Assembly (NCBI RefSeq): GCF_004353925.1
Contig: NZ_SMOK01000002.1
Coordinates: 114,968 to 178,967 of the forward strand
Length of the DNA stretch: 64,000 nt
Reading direction: 5' to 3'
DNA from: Pseudomonas sp. H9
GTDB lineage: Bacteria; Pseudomonadota; Gammaproteobacteria; Pseudomonadales; Pseudomonadaceae
Shown: positions 37,351 to 46,022 of the stretch, piece by piece
Layout of the letters: each line of letters opens with the position of its first letter
Numbering within the stretch: position 1 is the stretch's first letter
Program-made: the position numbers and the translations under genes
The notes under the pieces: generated by a model
What the model saw: the letters and a program-made list of their open reading frames with translations, nothing else
Told to the model about the DNA's origin: nothing
Databases searched by the model: none

Positions 37351-38638
37351 GCAAAGCCTTGCCCAGCGGATCATCATTGCCTTTGCATTGATGAGCGCGC
37401 TGGTAGCGGGCGCGTTCGCTTTTGGCATTGTTGCGACGGTGCATCTGGTTGAGGAGCGCTTGATCTCGGCCGTGCTGGGTGGTGATTTGCAACGCTTGCT
37501 GCGCATGGACAGCGTCAGTGACTGGAGCCACAGGCCGCGGCCCGACCAATTGTTCTATTACAGCGGTGGTCGTGGTGAGTTCGACTTGCCTAAAGACCTG
37601 CGCCACCTGGGGCCGGGCTTTCACGAAGTGTTTCGTGAGCAATTGTCTTACCACGCCATGGTCGAGGTGGTGGACGGGCGTCATTACGTCCTGCTGCAAG
37701 ACCAGAGCGATTTCGAAGAGCGTGAGCGGGTGCTGTTTGCCGTGGTCGTGGTGGGCTTTGTGCTCAGCCTGGCGCTGGCGGTGTTCCTAGGCTGGGTCTT
37801 GGCACGCCGGGTGATGGCGCCGGTCATCCGCCTGGCGCACCAGGTGCGTCATCGTGATCAATTGCTGGGCTTGGCGCCACCGCTGGCGCCGGACTATGCC
37901 GCCGACGAAGTCGGCCAGTTGGCCATTGCCTTTGACGATACCCTGGGGCGTTTGCGCGATGCGTTGACGCGGGAGCGGCTGTTCACCAGCGATGTGAGCC
38001 ATGAGCTGCGTACACCGCTGATGGTGTTGGCCAGCTCCTGCGAGCTGTTGATGGTCAACCCCAACATCGATCCCCGTGCCCGCTCGCAGGTCGAGCGGAT
38101 CGCCAGGGCAACCGAAGAGATGCAGGAACTTGTAAAAACCTTCCTGATGCTCGCCCGGGCTCAGCGTGATGTTGGCGCGGTTGCGTCGCGCGCGACCCTC
38201 AAGGAAGTAGCCGATGATTTGATCGGTGTCTGGCGAGACACCGTTGAGCAGAAAGGTCTGTCGCTGATCTACGACTGCAAGGTCGCTCCCTCGACGCTGT
38301 TCAACGCCACGTTCTTGCAGGCGGTGATGGGCAATTTGTTACGTAACGCTGCCCACTATACGGATTACGGGTTTATCCGCCTGACACTGGATGCCAATGG
38401 CTTCACCGTTGAAGACAGTGGCGTGGGGATTCCCGAGGAGCAACGCGAGGCGATGTTCCGGCCGTTTGTGCGTGGCGATGAACGCCGTGGCGAAGGCCTG
38501 GGCCTGGGCTTGTCGTTGGTGCAGCGCATTTGCGATGACCAAGGCTGGACCGTGACACTGTCAGCCATGGTGCCCAACGGTTGCCGTTTTCATGTAGACC
38601 TGAGCCGTGCGCCGGAGTGTTTGCCCGATGTGGAGTGA
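37340..38638 (+). CDS. colS: Membrane sensor kinase ColS
   Basis: The 432-aa kinase has membrane segments near residues 12-32 and 133-152 around a periplasmic loop of about 100 residues, then HAMP, HisKA with His221 (D-V-S-H-E-L-R-T-P), and HATPase (G-L-G-L-G-L-S-L). The loop carries His35, Glu38, Glu96 and an E-x-x-E pair at Glu126 and Glu129, the same positions that I recall being tied to zinc and ferric iron sensing in P. putida ColS. It is co-transcribed with colR through an 11-base overlap. Confidence 0.9.
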   Translation: MEFKQSLAQRIIIAFALMSALVAGAFAFGIVATVHLVEERLISAVLGGDLQRLLRMDSVSDWSHRPRPDQLFYYSGGRGEFDLPKDLRHLGPGFHEVFREQLSYHAMVEVVDGRHYVLLQDQSDFEERERVLFAVVVVGFVLSLALAVFLGWVLARRVMAPVIRLAHQVRHRDQLLGLAPPLAPDYAADEVGQLAIAFDDTLGRLRDALTRERLFTSDVSHELRTPLMVLASSCELLMVNPNIDPRARSQVERIARATEEMQELVKTFLMLARAQRDVGAVASRATLKEVADDLIGVWRDTVEQKGLSLIYDCKVAPSTLFNATFLQAVMGNLLRNAAHYTDYGFIRLTLDANGFTVEDSGVGIPEEQREAMFRPFVRGDERRGEGLGLGLSLVQRICDDQGWTVTLSAMVPNGCRFHVDLSRAPECLPDVE

Positions 38639-38692
38639 GGGGCGGGAACGCTCCTCAGGCATAGTCACGTCTTGTAACTTTTCTCATGATTG

Positions 38693-38708
38693 CTCACAAA
38701 TTTTTCAC
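38693..38708 (+). promoter_or_regulatory. Candidate ColR-binding site before the methyltransferase operon
   Basis: CTCACAAATTTTTCAC matches the recalled ColR consensus YYNASNNYTTTTTCAC at all but one position. It is on the coding strand, 67 bases upstream of the methyltransferase start, a good place for activation. The box at 36556-36571 has the same spacing. Confidence 0.6.
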
Positions 38709-38774
38709 ATGCGCATGACCTGACGACAACGCTTGCCCGCCTAAGGTGGGCGAATTGGAGTCAGGAGATGCACC

Positions 38775-39455
38775 ATGCGTAGCCCTATCAAGCTCGAGTT
38801 TTCCGAAAAGTACGACCAGCAACACGCGCAGGAATACTTCCTCAAGCATCAAGACGGCCTGGCTCGGCGTTTGTCCCATCAGCGCGATGAACAGCTGGCC
38901 CGCCGCGCATTGGCACTGGCTGGCGAACCTGGCCTGGTGCTCGATCTGCCGTGCGGGGCCGGTCGTTTCTGGCCGATGCTGGCAGAAAAGCCCAACCGCG
39001 TGATCATTGGTGCGGACAACTCCGAAGCCATGCTGGAAACCGCGACCAAGTCCCAGCCGGCACACATTGTGGAGCGGGTACGGACTTTGCAAACCTCAGC
39101 ATTTGCCATCGACCTGCCAGACAATTCGGTCGATAGCATTTTCTGCATGCGACTGATGCATCACATCGGTGAAGCGGAGCATCGGAAAACAATTCTTTCT
39201 GAATTTCAACGAGTTACACGCGACAGCGTGATCTTGTCGCTGTGGGTCGATGGCAATTTCAAAGCCTGGCGTCGGCAGAAACTCGAACAACGCCGCTACG
39301 CAGAAACGGGTAAGCCCAGCTATCAGAATCGTTTTGTGTTACCGGTTGCTACGGTTGAAGAAGAGTTTCAAGCGGCTGGCTTCCGAATTCAGGAACGATT
39401 GGACTTTTTACCGTTCTATGCCATGTGGCGAGTATACGTATTGCGTAAGGGGTAG
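38775..39455 (+). CDS. Class I SAM-dependent methyltransferase in the ColR-controlled operon
   Basis: The 226-aa protein has the SAM-binding loop L-D-L-P-C-G-A-G-R at residues 56-64, a D-N-S-E motif II (about 81-84), and an R-L-M-H-H motif near 127-131. Its substrate is unknown. It is the first gene of a three-gene set (methyltransferase, LPS-kinase-like, small exported protein) next to colRS, and so probably modifies a lipid or LPS component, though no sequence feature shows this. Confidence 0.85.
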   Translation: MRSPIKLEFSEKYDQQHAQEYFLKHQDGLARRLSHQRDEQLARRALALAGEPGLVLDLPCGAGRFWPMLAEKPNRVIIGADNSEAMLETATKSQPAHIVERVRTLQTSAFAIDLPDNSVDSIFCMRLMHHIGEAEHRKTILSEFQRVTRDSVILSLWVDGNFKAWRRQKLEQRRYAETGKPSYQNRFVLPVATVEEEFQAAGFRIQERLDFLPFYAMWRVYVLRKG

Positions 39456-39461
39456 TAGGGC

Positions 39462-40172
39462 ATGGCGGTAGAGCGCTCTGGAACAACGACGGAAAACAAC
39501 TGTTTTGCGCACTTTTGGCAGCAGCAGGGTGAATGGGTCGAGGCGCCCAACCAGCGGCGAGGTGGCGAAAGTGGTGTACAGCGGCTGAGCGATGAAAAGG
39601 GTCAGGTGCTGTACTCCAAGCGTCAGATCGGCCATATCTACCGTAGCCTGATGCACCCGTTCGGCCGTCCGACGGTGTTACGTGAGTACGATGCAATCAA
39701 CAGCTTTGAACAATTGGGTGTGCGGGTTCCGCATATCGTTTACTGCGGTGTTGAACGTGATGCCGATCACCAGTGGCGCGCCTTGCTGGTAAGTGAAGCC
39801 CTGGATGGTTTTGAAGATTCCGACAACTGGTACGCCAACGGTGCGCGCGAACGCTACAGCGAAGTCCTGCACGAGCGCATGTTGCAAGACCTGGCGCAGA
39901 ACCTGGCGCGGATGCACCGGGGGCACTGGCAGCATGGTTGCCTGTACGGCAAACACATCTTTATCAAAGTCATCGGTGAAGGCGACGAGGCACGGGCCGA
40001 AGTTGCATTGCTGGACCTTGAGAAGTGCCGTCGGCGCATCAGTTGCCAACATGCAGCCGCCAAAGACCTAAAGCAATTGCGCCGCCATTCGTCATTCAAT
40101 GACGCAGAATGGCGAAAGCTGCTCTATTTTTACCAGATGGCGTTTGGCAGCGTTGTCAAAGGTTTAGAGTAA
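39462..40172 (+). CDS. InaA/WapQ-type lipopolysaccharide kinase-like protein
   Basis: The 236-aa protein has a small kinase fold of the WaaP/InaA type. The catalytic region reads H-G-C-L-Y-G-K-H-I-F (about residues 157-166) and the metal-binding region reads A-L-L-D-L-E-K (about 183-189). Such proteins phosphorylate heptose or Kdo in the LPS core. P. putida calls the gene next to colRS wapQ. It follows the methyltransferase by six bases and overlaps the next start by one, so the three genes form an operon. Confidence 0.85.
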   Translation: MAVERSGTTTENNCFAHFWQQQGEWVEAPNQRRGGESGVQRLSDEKGQVLYSKRQIGHIYRSLMHPFGRPTVLREYDAINSFEQLGVRVPHIVYCGVERDADHQWRALLVSEALDGFEDSDNWYANGARERYSEVLHERMLQDLAQNLARMHRGHWQHGCLYGKHIFIKVIGEGDEARAEVALLDLEKCRRRISCQHAAAKDLKQLRRHSSFNDAEWRKLLYFYQMAFGSVVKGLE

Positions 40173-40399
40173 TGAAACTAGAAATAGCTCGAGGTTTGTT
40201 TCTCGTGGCTGCCCTTGGGGTAGCCACTGCTGCTGTGGCGGCTTGGGAAGAGCCCGGGCCTGTGGTGTTCAGCCATTGTGACAATGCGGTGCAGTGCCCT
40301 GCGCCGAAAGTGCTGAAGCCTCAGACGTCAGCCACCCCCGACCACGACTTGTTACTGTTCCTGTTTGGCATGAGTCAGGGGTTGCGCGGGCAAAACTGA
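40172..40399 (+). CDS. Small exported protein with two cysteines, third gene of the ColR-linked operon
   Basis: The 75-aa product has an N-terminal signal peptide (residues 1-24, with A-V-A-A as likely cleavage region). The mature part holds two Cys, near 36 and 42 (S-H-C-D-N-A-V-Q-C-P), and a hydrophobic patch (L-L-L-F-L-F-G). The start overlaps the stop of the LPS-kinase-like gene by one base. I do not recognise the family. Context suggests a periplasmic role in envelope maintenance, but this is inference. Confidence 0.75.
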   Translation: MKLEIARGLFLVAALGVATAAVAAWEEPGPVVFSHCDNAVQCPAPKVLKPQTSATPDHDLLLFLFGMSQGLRGQN

Positions 40400-40407
40400 T
40401 ACAGCCA

Positions 40408-40492
40408 GTAGGAGCGGGCTTGCCCCGCAATTGCGGTGTGCCAGTCACATTCCATCGTGGGGCAAGCCGGGTCGCCGCACCGCCGCTCCTAC
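40408..40492. repeat. REP pair overlapping the 3' end of the RND transporter gene, with one altered copy
   Basis: A normal REP core at 40408-40429 faces a second copy at about 40453-40492. The second copy has a 15-base insertion (roughly GGGTCGCCGCACCGC) in its arm. The second copy supplies the last coding bases of the RND transporter. Confidence 0.8.
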
Positions 40493-43400
40493 AGGAGGCG
40501 TGCTCGTCGCTGGGCTCAAGTCCTTACGGGCCAGCAAGGTGTAGACGCACGGCAGCACGAACAGGGTGAACAGGGTGCCCACCGACATCCCGGTGGCAAT
40601 CACCGTTCCGATATCAAAGCGGCTGACCGCCCCGGCACCACTGGCCAGAATCAAGGGCACCATGCCAAAGACCATTGCCGCCGTGGTCATCAGCACCGGG
40701 CGCAGGCGTATCGCCGCAGCTTCTTCCACCGCTTCCCGAGCGCTCAATCCCTTCTGCAAGCGCAACTGGTTGGCGAATTCGACCACCAGAATGCCGTGCT
40801 TACTGATCAGCCCGATCAACGTCACCAGGCCCACCTGGGTGTAGATGTTCATGCTGGAGATACCGAGGAACAGCGGTATCAGCGCTCCGCAGATTGACAG
40901 TGGTACTGTCACCAGGATCACCAGCGGGTCGCGAAAGCTTTCAAACTGGGCGGCCAGCACCAGGAAGATGATCGCCAGGGCCAGCCCGAACGTCACCCAC
41001 AGGGCACTGCCTTCCTGAACGAACTGGCGCGCAGCACCGGCATAGTCAAAGGCGTAGCCTTGCGGTGCTTCTTCACGGGCAATGCTGCTTACGGTGTCCA
41101 GCGCCTCGCCCATGCTGACCATGGGAAACCCCTGGATGATTGCAGCGTTGAGCTGCTGGAACTGGTTCAACTGGCGGGGCCGCGCGCGGTCACTGATGCT
41201 GATCAGCGTCGAGAGTGGCAGCATCTGCCCTTGTTGGTTTTTCACGTAGTAGTTGCTCAACCAGTCGGGGTTGTCGCGGTAGGGCCGTTCCACCTGGGCA
41301 ATGACCTTGTAGCTGCGTCCGTCGATAGTGAAGCGGTTGATCTCCGCTTCGCCGAGCAGCGTTGCCAGCGTGCTGCCCAGGGCATCCATAGACACGCCCA
41401 TCTGTGCCGCCTTGGCGCGGTCGATATCGACCACCACTTCGGGTTTATCGAAGGCCAGGTCGATGTCCAGGAAGGCAAATTTGCCGGTGGCCTGTGCGCG
41501 TTCCTTGACCCGTTCGGCCACTTCCAGCAGAGATTCGTAGTCGTTGGCGGTATTGATTACGAACTGAAATGGCAACCCTTCGCCGGTACCCGGCAATGAG
41601 GGCAGGTTGAAGCCGAAAATCTGCAGGCCGGCGATGCCTTCGAGCTTGCTTTGTACCAGTGGCAGCAGTTCCATCTGCGTACGCTCGCGCTCGTTCCAGG
41701 GTTTGAGCAGAAAGCCACCGATCCCCGACTGTACACCGTTGAAACCGTTGATCTGAAACGAGGAGTAGTACTCGGGGAACGCCTTGAAGATGCCCAGGAA
41801 CTCATCGGTATAGGTATTCAGATAATCGAGGTTGGTCGGCTGTGGTGCGGTGGCCATCATGAAGATCACGCCCTGATCTTCATCCGGTGCCAGTTCGTTC
41901 TTGGTGAACATCAGAAACACCGGAATCAGGCACAGCACAATCACGGCGAATACCAATACCACCGGCCGGGTGTTGAGGGTGGCGTGCAGCAGCTTCTGGT
42001 AGCGCACCTTGAGGCCTTCGAACAGTTGGTCCAAGCGGTGCGCCAGGCCACTGGGGTTGGCGTCGTGGCGCAATAGCTGGGCGCACATCATCGGCGATAG
42101 GGTCAGGGCGACAATCCCGGAAATGATCACCGCACCGGCCAGCGTCAGGGCGAATTCCTTGAACAGCGCACCGGTCAGCCCTTGCAGAAAGCCGATAGGG
42201 GCATAGACCGCAGCCAGGGTAATGGTCATCGACACCACCGGCATGGCGATCTCTCGGGCGCCTTCCAGTGCTGCCTCAAAGGGTGTTTTACCTTCTTCGA
42301 TATGGCGATGGATGTTTTCCACCACGACGATGGCGTCGTCGACCACCAGGCCGATCGCCAACACCATGGCCAACAAGGTCAGCAAGTTGAGCGAGTAGCC
42401 CATCAGTTGCATGAAGAACAGCACGCCGATCATCGACAGCGGAATGGTGATTACCGGGATCAACACCGAACGCAAGGCGCCGAGGAACAAGAACACCACG
42501 ACAATCACGATCAACACCGCCTCGACCAGGGTCTTGACCACCTCGTCGATCGACGCCTGGATGAACAGCGTGGCGTCGTAGGCAATCGAGGCCTTGAGGT
42601 TGGGCGGTAGCTGGCCTTGCAGCTCAGGCATCAGTTTGCGCACCTCTTTGATGACCTCCAGCGGGTTGGCACCGGGCGTGGCCTTGATGCCGATGTACAC
42701 CGAGGGGGTGCCGTCGAAGGAGCTGACGGTGTCGTAGTTTTCTGCGCCCATTTCCACCCGGGCCACATCACCGAGCAGCACACGGCTGTCACCGCTGGTT
42801 TTCAGCGGGATGTTGGCGAAGGCCTCAGCGGATTTCAGCTCAGTGGTGGCGTTGATGCTGGTGACGATGTATTCGCCTTTGACCTCACCAGCTGCCGAGA
42901 GGAAGTTGTAGCGGCGAACGGCATCGGTCACTTCATTGGCGCTCAGACCGTAACCGGCGAGCTTCACCGGGTCGATCCAGATGCGCATGGCAAACAGCTG
43001 ATTGCCGAGAATTTCCGCTTCAGCCATACCGGGCAGGGTGGCCAGCTTGGGCTGGATGACCCGGGACAGGTAGTCGGTAATCTGCGGGTTGCTCAGTTCA
43101 CTGCTGAAGAAACTGATGTACATCAGCGCCGACGCATCGGCGGCTTCCTTGCTCAGCACCGGGTCTTCGGCGTCCTGCGGCAGTTTGTTTTTCACCTCGT
43201 TGGCCTTGGCTAGCAACTCGGTGAACAAGCGGTCGCTGTCGGCACCGATGCGGGCGTAAATGGAAATCACCGAGAAGTTCTGACGACTCACCGAGGTCAT
43301 GTAGTCGATGCCCTCGGCGCTGGCCAGGCTTTGCTGCATCGGCTGGGTGATGTAGCCCTGAATGGTTTCGGCGTTGGCCCCGGGGTAGGCGGTGGTTACC

Positions 43401-43537
43401 GTGATCAGGGCGTTTTCCATCTGCGGATACTGGCGGATGGGCAGTTTGCTCCACGCCTGGAATCCCAGCAGCACGATCAACAGGCTGACAACGCTTGCCA
43501 GCACCGGCCGGCGGATGAACGGATCGGTAAAAGCCAT
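40445..43537 (-). CDS. RND efflux transporter, MexW-like
   Basis: The 1030-aa inner-membrane pump has the RND layout: twelve membrane segments and two large periplasmic loops (the first starts I-P-I-R-Q-Y-P). The proton relay D-D pair is in G-L-V-V-D-D-A-I-V-V-V-E-N (near residue 405). It works with the adaptor upstream; no outer-membrane channel gene is adjacent, so an OprM-type channel elsewhere is likely used. Locus and sequence match MexVW. The last 15 residues (V-G-A-A-V-R-R-P-G-L-P...) are read through a REP copy and probably are not conserved. Confidence 0.9.
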   Translation of the reverse strand: MAFTDPFIRRPVLASVVSLLIVLLGFQAWSKLPIRQYPQMENALITVTTAYPGANAETIQGYITQPMQQSLASAEGIDYMTSVSRQNFSVISIYARIGADSDRLFTELLAKANEVKNKLPQDAEDPVLSKEAADASALMYISFFSSELSNPQITDYLSRVIQPKLATLPGMAEAEILGNQLFAMRIWIDPVKLAGYGLSANEVTDAVRRYNFLSAAGEVKGEYIVTSINATTELKSAEAFANIPLKTSGDSRVLLGDVARVEMGAENYDTVSSFDGTPSVYIGIKATPGANPLEVIKEVRKLMPELQGQLPPNLKASIAYDATLFIQASIDEVVKTLVEAVLIVIVVVFLFLGALRSVLIPVITIPLSMIGVLFFMQLMGYSLNLLTLLAMVLAIGLVVDDAIVVVENIHRHIEEGKTPFEAALEGAREIAMPVVSMTITLAAVYAPIGFLQGLTGALFKEFALTLAGAVIISGIVALTLSPMMCAQLLRHDANPSGLAHRLDQLFEGLKVRYQKLLHATLNTRPVVLVFAVIVLCLIPVFLMFTKNELAPDEDQGVIFMMATAPQPTNLDYLNTYTDEFLGIFKAFPEYYSSFQINGFNGVQSGIGGFLLKPWNERERTQMELLPLVQSKLEGIAGLQIFGFNLPSLPGTGEGLPFQFVINTANDYESLLEVAERVKERAQATGKFAFLDIDLAFDKPEVVVDIDRAKAAQMGVSMDALGSTLATLLGEAEINRFTIDGRSYKVIAQVERPYRDNPDWLSNYYVKNQQGQMLPLSTLISISDRARPRQLNQFQQLNAAIIQGFPMVSMGEALDTVSSIAREEAPQGYAFDYAGAARQFVQEGSALWVTFGLALAIIFLVLAAQFESFRDPLVILVTVPLSICGALIPLFLGISSMNIYTQVGLVTLIGLISKHGILVVEFANQLRLQKGLSAREAVEEAAAIRLRPVLMTTAAMVFGMVPLILASGAGAVSRFDIGTVIATGMSVGTLFTLFVLPCVYTLLARKDLSPATSTPPVGAAVRRPGLPHDGM

Positions 43538-43550
43538 GATGCGTCCTCGG

Positions 43551-44702
43551 TCAGTTGGCGCGTGACTGCTGGTTGTTCGATGGGGGCAGGGTTTTATCCG
43601 GAGTGATAGTGACTGACGCGCCCTGGGTCAGTTTCAACTGACCGGCAGTGACCACTTGTTCACCTGCTTGCAAACCTTTGTGGATCACCACCAAGCCATC
43701 ACGGCGCTCACCTGTCTCGACAAACCGGCGTTCAGCGATCAGTTGCGGTTGGCCTTCGGCGTTTTTCTGCACCTGCCCGTCTTCAGTCTTTTTCGCTGCG
43801 ACCACGTACACCGAATTGCCGTAGAGGGTATAGGTCACGGCACTCTCCGGTACCACCACCTGTGGCTTGGGATCAGGCAGTAACACCTGCAAACTGCTGA
43901 ACATGCCCGGCAATAGCTTGCCTTCGGGGTTGGCCAAGGTGGCACGTACGCGCACGTTGCGGGTACTGTCTTCGACTTTGGGGTTGATGGCGCTGATGGT
44001 GCCGGGGAAGGTCTGTTGCGGATACGCCGCCACGCTGACCAGCACTTGCTGACCGATACTCAGCTTGGGGATCGCTTGTTCGGCGACAAAGAAGTCCACA
44101 TACAGGCTGCTCAGATCCTGCAGGGTCGCGATGACCGTGCCGCTGGCCAGATAGTCGCCGATATCGACCTGACGAATGCCGATGGTGCCGCTGAAGGGGG
44201 CACTGATGCTTTTCTTGGCCAGGGCCGCCTTGAGCTGATCGACCACCGCCTTGCTGCGCTTGTATTGAGCGTTCAGGCGGTCGTACTCGCCGCGTGAAAT
44301 AGCTTGGCTGCCGACCAGTTGGCTGCCGCGATTGAAGTCCACTTGAGCCAGGCCCAGGTCAGCCATCGCGGTGCCCAAAAGGGCGGTCTCGACATCGCTG
44401 TCCAGTTGCAGCAGCGGTTGGCCTTTGCTGACTTTCTGCCCGGACTCGAATTGCAAGGCTTTGACCGTGCCAGACGTTTCCAGGCTCAGGTCGACACCTT
44501 GGAAGGCCGTGAGACTGCCCACGGCGGGCAGGCGATTTTGCCAGGCGCGCTCGCTGGATTCGGTCGCCGCCACGCTGATAGGTGGTTTGGGGGCCGAAAA
44601 CATCTGCACTTGCTGATAAATGGAGAATGCTTTGTAGCCCCCCAGTATCAACACGAGCAGCACAACAACACCTAACATGATCAGCATGCGGCGGCGCAGC
44701 AT
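43551..44702 (-). CDS. Periplasmic adaptor (membrane fusion) protein of the RND pump, MexV-like
   Basis: The 383-aa protein has one N-terminal membrane anchor (residues 6-26, no lipobox) and the biotinyl-lipoyl hairpin typical of adaptors (F-S-G-T-I-G-I-R-Q, about residue 170). It links the RND pump to an outer-membrane channel. It lies 13 bases before the pump gene and is its operon partner. A family-typical beta-barrel and membrane-proximal domain follow. The substrate range cannot be read from sequence. Confidence 0.88.
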   Translation of the reverse strand: MLRRRMLIMLGVVVLLVLILGGYKAFSIYQQVQMFSAPKPPISVAATESSERAWQNRLPAVGSLTAFQGVDLSLETSGTVKALQFESGQKVSKGQPLLQLDSDVETALLGTAMADLGLAQVDFNRGSQLVGSQAISRGEYDRLNAQYKRSKAVVDQLKAALAKKSISAPFSGTIGIRQVDIGDYLASGTVIATLQDLSSLYVDFFVAEQAIPKLSIGQQVLVSVAAYPQQTFPGTISAINPKVEDSTRNVRVRATLANPEGKLLPGMFSSLQVLLPDPKPQVVVPESAVTYTLYGNSVYVVAAKKTEDGQVQKNAEGQPQLIAERRFVETGERRDGLVVIHKGLQAGEQVVTAGQLKLTQGASVTITPDKTLPPSNNQQSRAN

Positions 44703-44831
44703 AGTCCAGTTCCTTGGATACGAATTATTGTTCGACTGGCACGACCACGGGCGATCCTGCCCACGTGCGCTGTAGCCGAATATTACTCGTTTGACAGGGT
44801 CAGGGAACCCTGTGTTCCTTGGTATTTTCTA

Positions 44832-44903
44832 TGTAGGAGCGGGCTTGCCCCGCGATACCAGGTGACTGACAGACCGCTATCGCGGAGCAAGCCCGCTCCC
44901 ACC
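44832..44903. repeat. REP pair between the RND operon and the DUF1513 gene
   Basis: Two inverted REP cores separated by about 23 bases. The second has a G-to-A change (GCGGAGCAAGC) in its palindrome arm. Nothing else was recognised in the 220-base gap (44703-44922). Confidence 0.92.
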
Positions 44904-44922
44904 GAATGGATTGGCTTAATTC

Positions 44923-46020
44923 TCAGGTCAAGTGCAGGTGGTTGTCCCAAAGCCCGGAAGGCAACTGCAGTGGCTGGCCGATCAACTCGGCCTTGCGGCA
45001 ATCGTACAGCCGGCACCGGCCCTGACCGGAGGTGACGACAAAACCATCGGCCACCGCACCCACTCCAGCGCAATCGGGCATTGGCGCGTCCACACGTACT
45101 TGCGCAGTGTCCAGGTCCCAGATAAACAGACGATTGGCGCGTGGCGCAGTCAGTGCGACCAGGCGCAATTCGTTATGAATGGCCACGCTTGCGGTGTAGT
45201 TGGCCATCGACTGCAACTGCTGCTCGGGTACCGGGAATGCCTGGAAGGCTTGTCCAGGCCGCTTGATCGCCAACAGCTCGGCAGTTTCATCACCGCTCCC
45301 CATGAACTGTTGCCCAGCGACGATAGTGCCGTCGCTGGCAATCGCCAGGTGACGCACACTGTTCATTTGCTGCGCCAGCACTTCCGTGCTGATCAGCGTG
45401 CCGTCGCGTTGCATCAACACCAGGCTCGGTTGCATGGCGTCGAGGTTCATTTCTACCCGGCTTTCAGCTTCGGTACGAATCCCGCCGTTGGCTACCACCA
45501 GGGTTTCGCCATCGGGCATCCACGACACCTGATGCGGGCCAATGCCGTGGGTGGAAATTTCGCCGCTGTGGGTCAGGCGCTCACCGTCGAAGCGATATAC
45601 CCCCAGCACGCCACGACCGGGATCGGTGGTGTCGTTCTCGGTAGCGTACAGCCACTCACCACTTTTATGGATCACCGCATGCCCATAGAAATGCCGGTTC
45701 GGCTGGGAGACGAGGGTCTGGATCAGGCGCCCGTCGCGCAGGTCGATCAGGTAGCTTTCGGTGCCAGGTCGGCGAGCGACGAACAGGGCTATCGGCTGCT
45801 CTGGGTGGTTGATGATGTCATGGCAACGCTGGGCCACTTCGGTAGCGAACACTTGCGTGCCGTCCAGGCGATAGCCGACGGCATAGTGTTTACCGTCGCT
45901 GTCGTCCCGCGCCGACAGCAGCAGCGGGCTGGCGTTTTTGCCACGAAACAGCGTCCAGCCACCCAAGGTGAGGGCGCTGAGCAGAACGCTACCGAGTTTG
46001 AGAGCCTGGCGTCGCAACAT
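44923..46020 (-). CDS. DUF1513 protein, probable Tat-exported beta-propeller
   Basis: The 365-aa protein starts M-L-R-R-Q-A-L-K-L-G followed by a hydrophobic stretch, a twin-arginine signal. The mature part has repeated W-D or G-D segments typical of a seven-bladed propeller (for example L-F-I-W-D-L-D-T). It is the last gene of the di-heme/imelysin operon, two bases after the imelysin gene. The family is found next to imelysins in other bacteria and is thought to help take up or oxidise iron; that is not proven. Confidence 0.82.
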   Translation of the reverse strand: MLRRQALKLGSVLLSALTLGGWTLFRGKNASPLLLSARDDSDGKHYAVGYRLDGTQVFATEVAQRCHDIINHPEQPIALFVARRPGTESYLIDLRDGRLIQTLVSQPNRHFYGHAVIHKSGEWLYATENDTTDPGRGVLGVYRFDGERLTHSGEISTHGIGPHQVSWMPDGETLVVANGGIRTEAESRVEMNLDAMQPSLVLMQRDGTLISTEVLAQQMNSVRHLAIASDGTIVAGQQFMGSGDETAELLAIKRPGQAFQAFPVPEQQLQSMANYTASVAIHNELRLVALTAPRANRLFIWDLDTAQVRVDAPMPDCAGVGAVADGFVVTSGQGRCRLYDCRKAELIGQPLQLPSGLWDNHLHLT

Positions 46021-46022
46021 GA

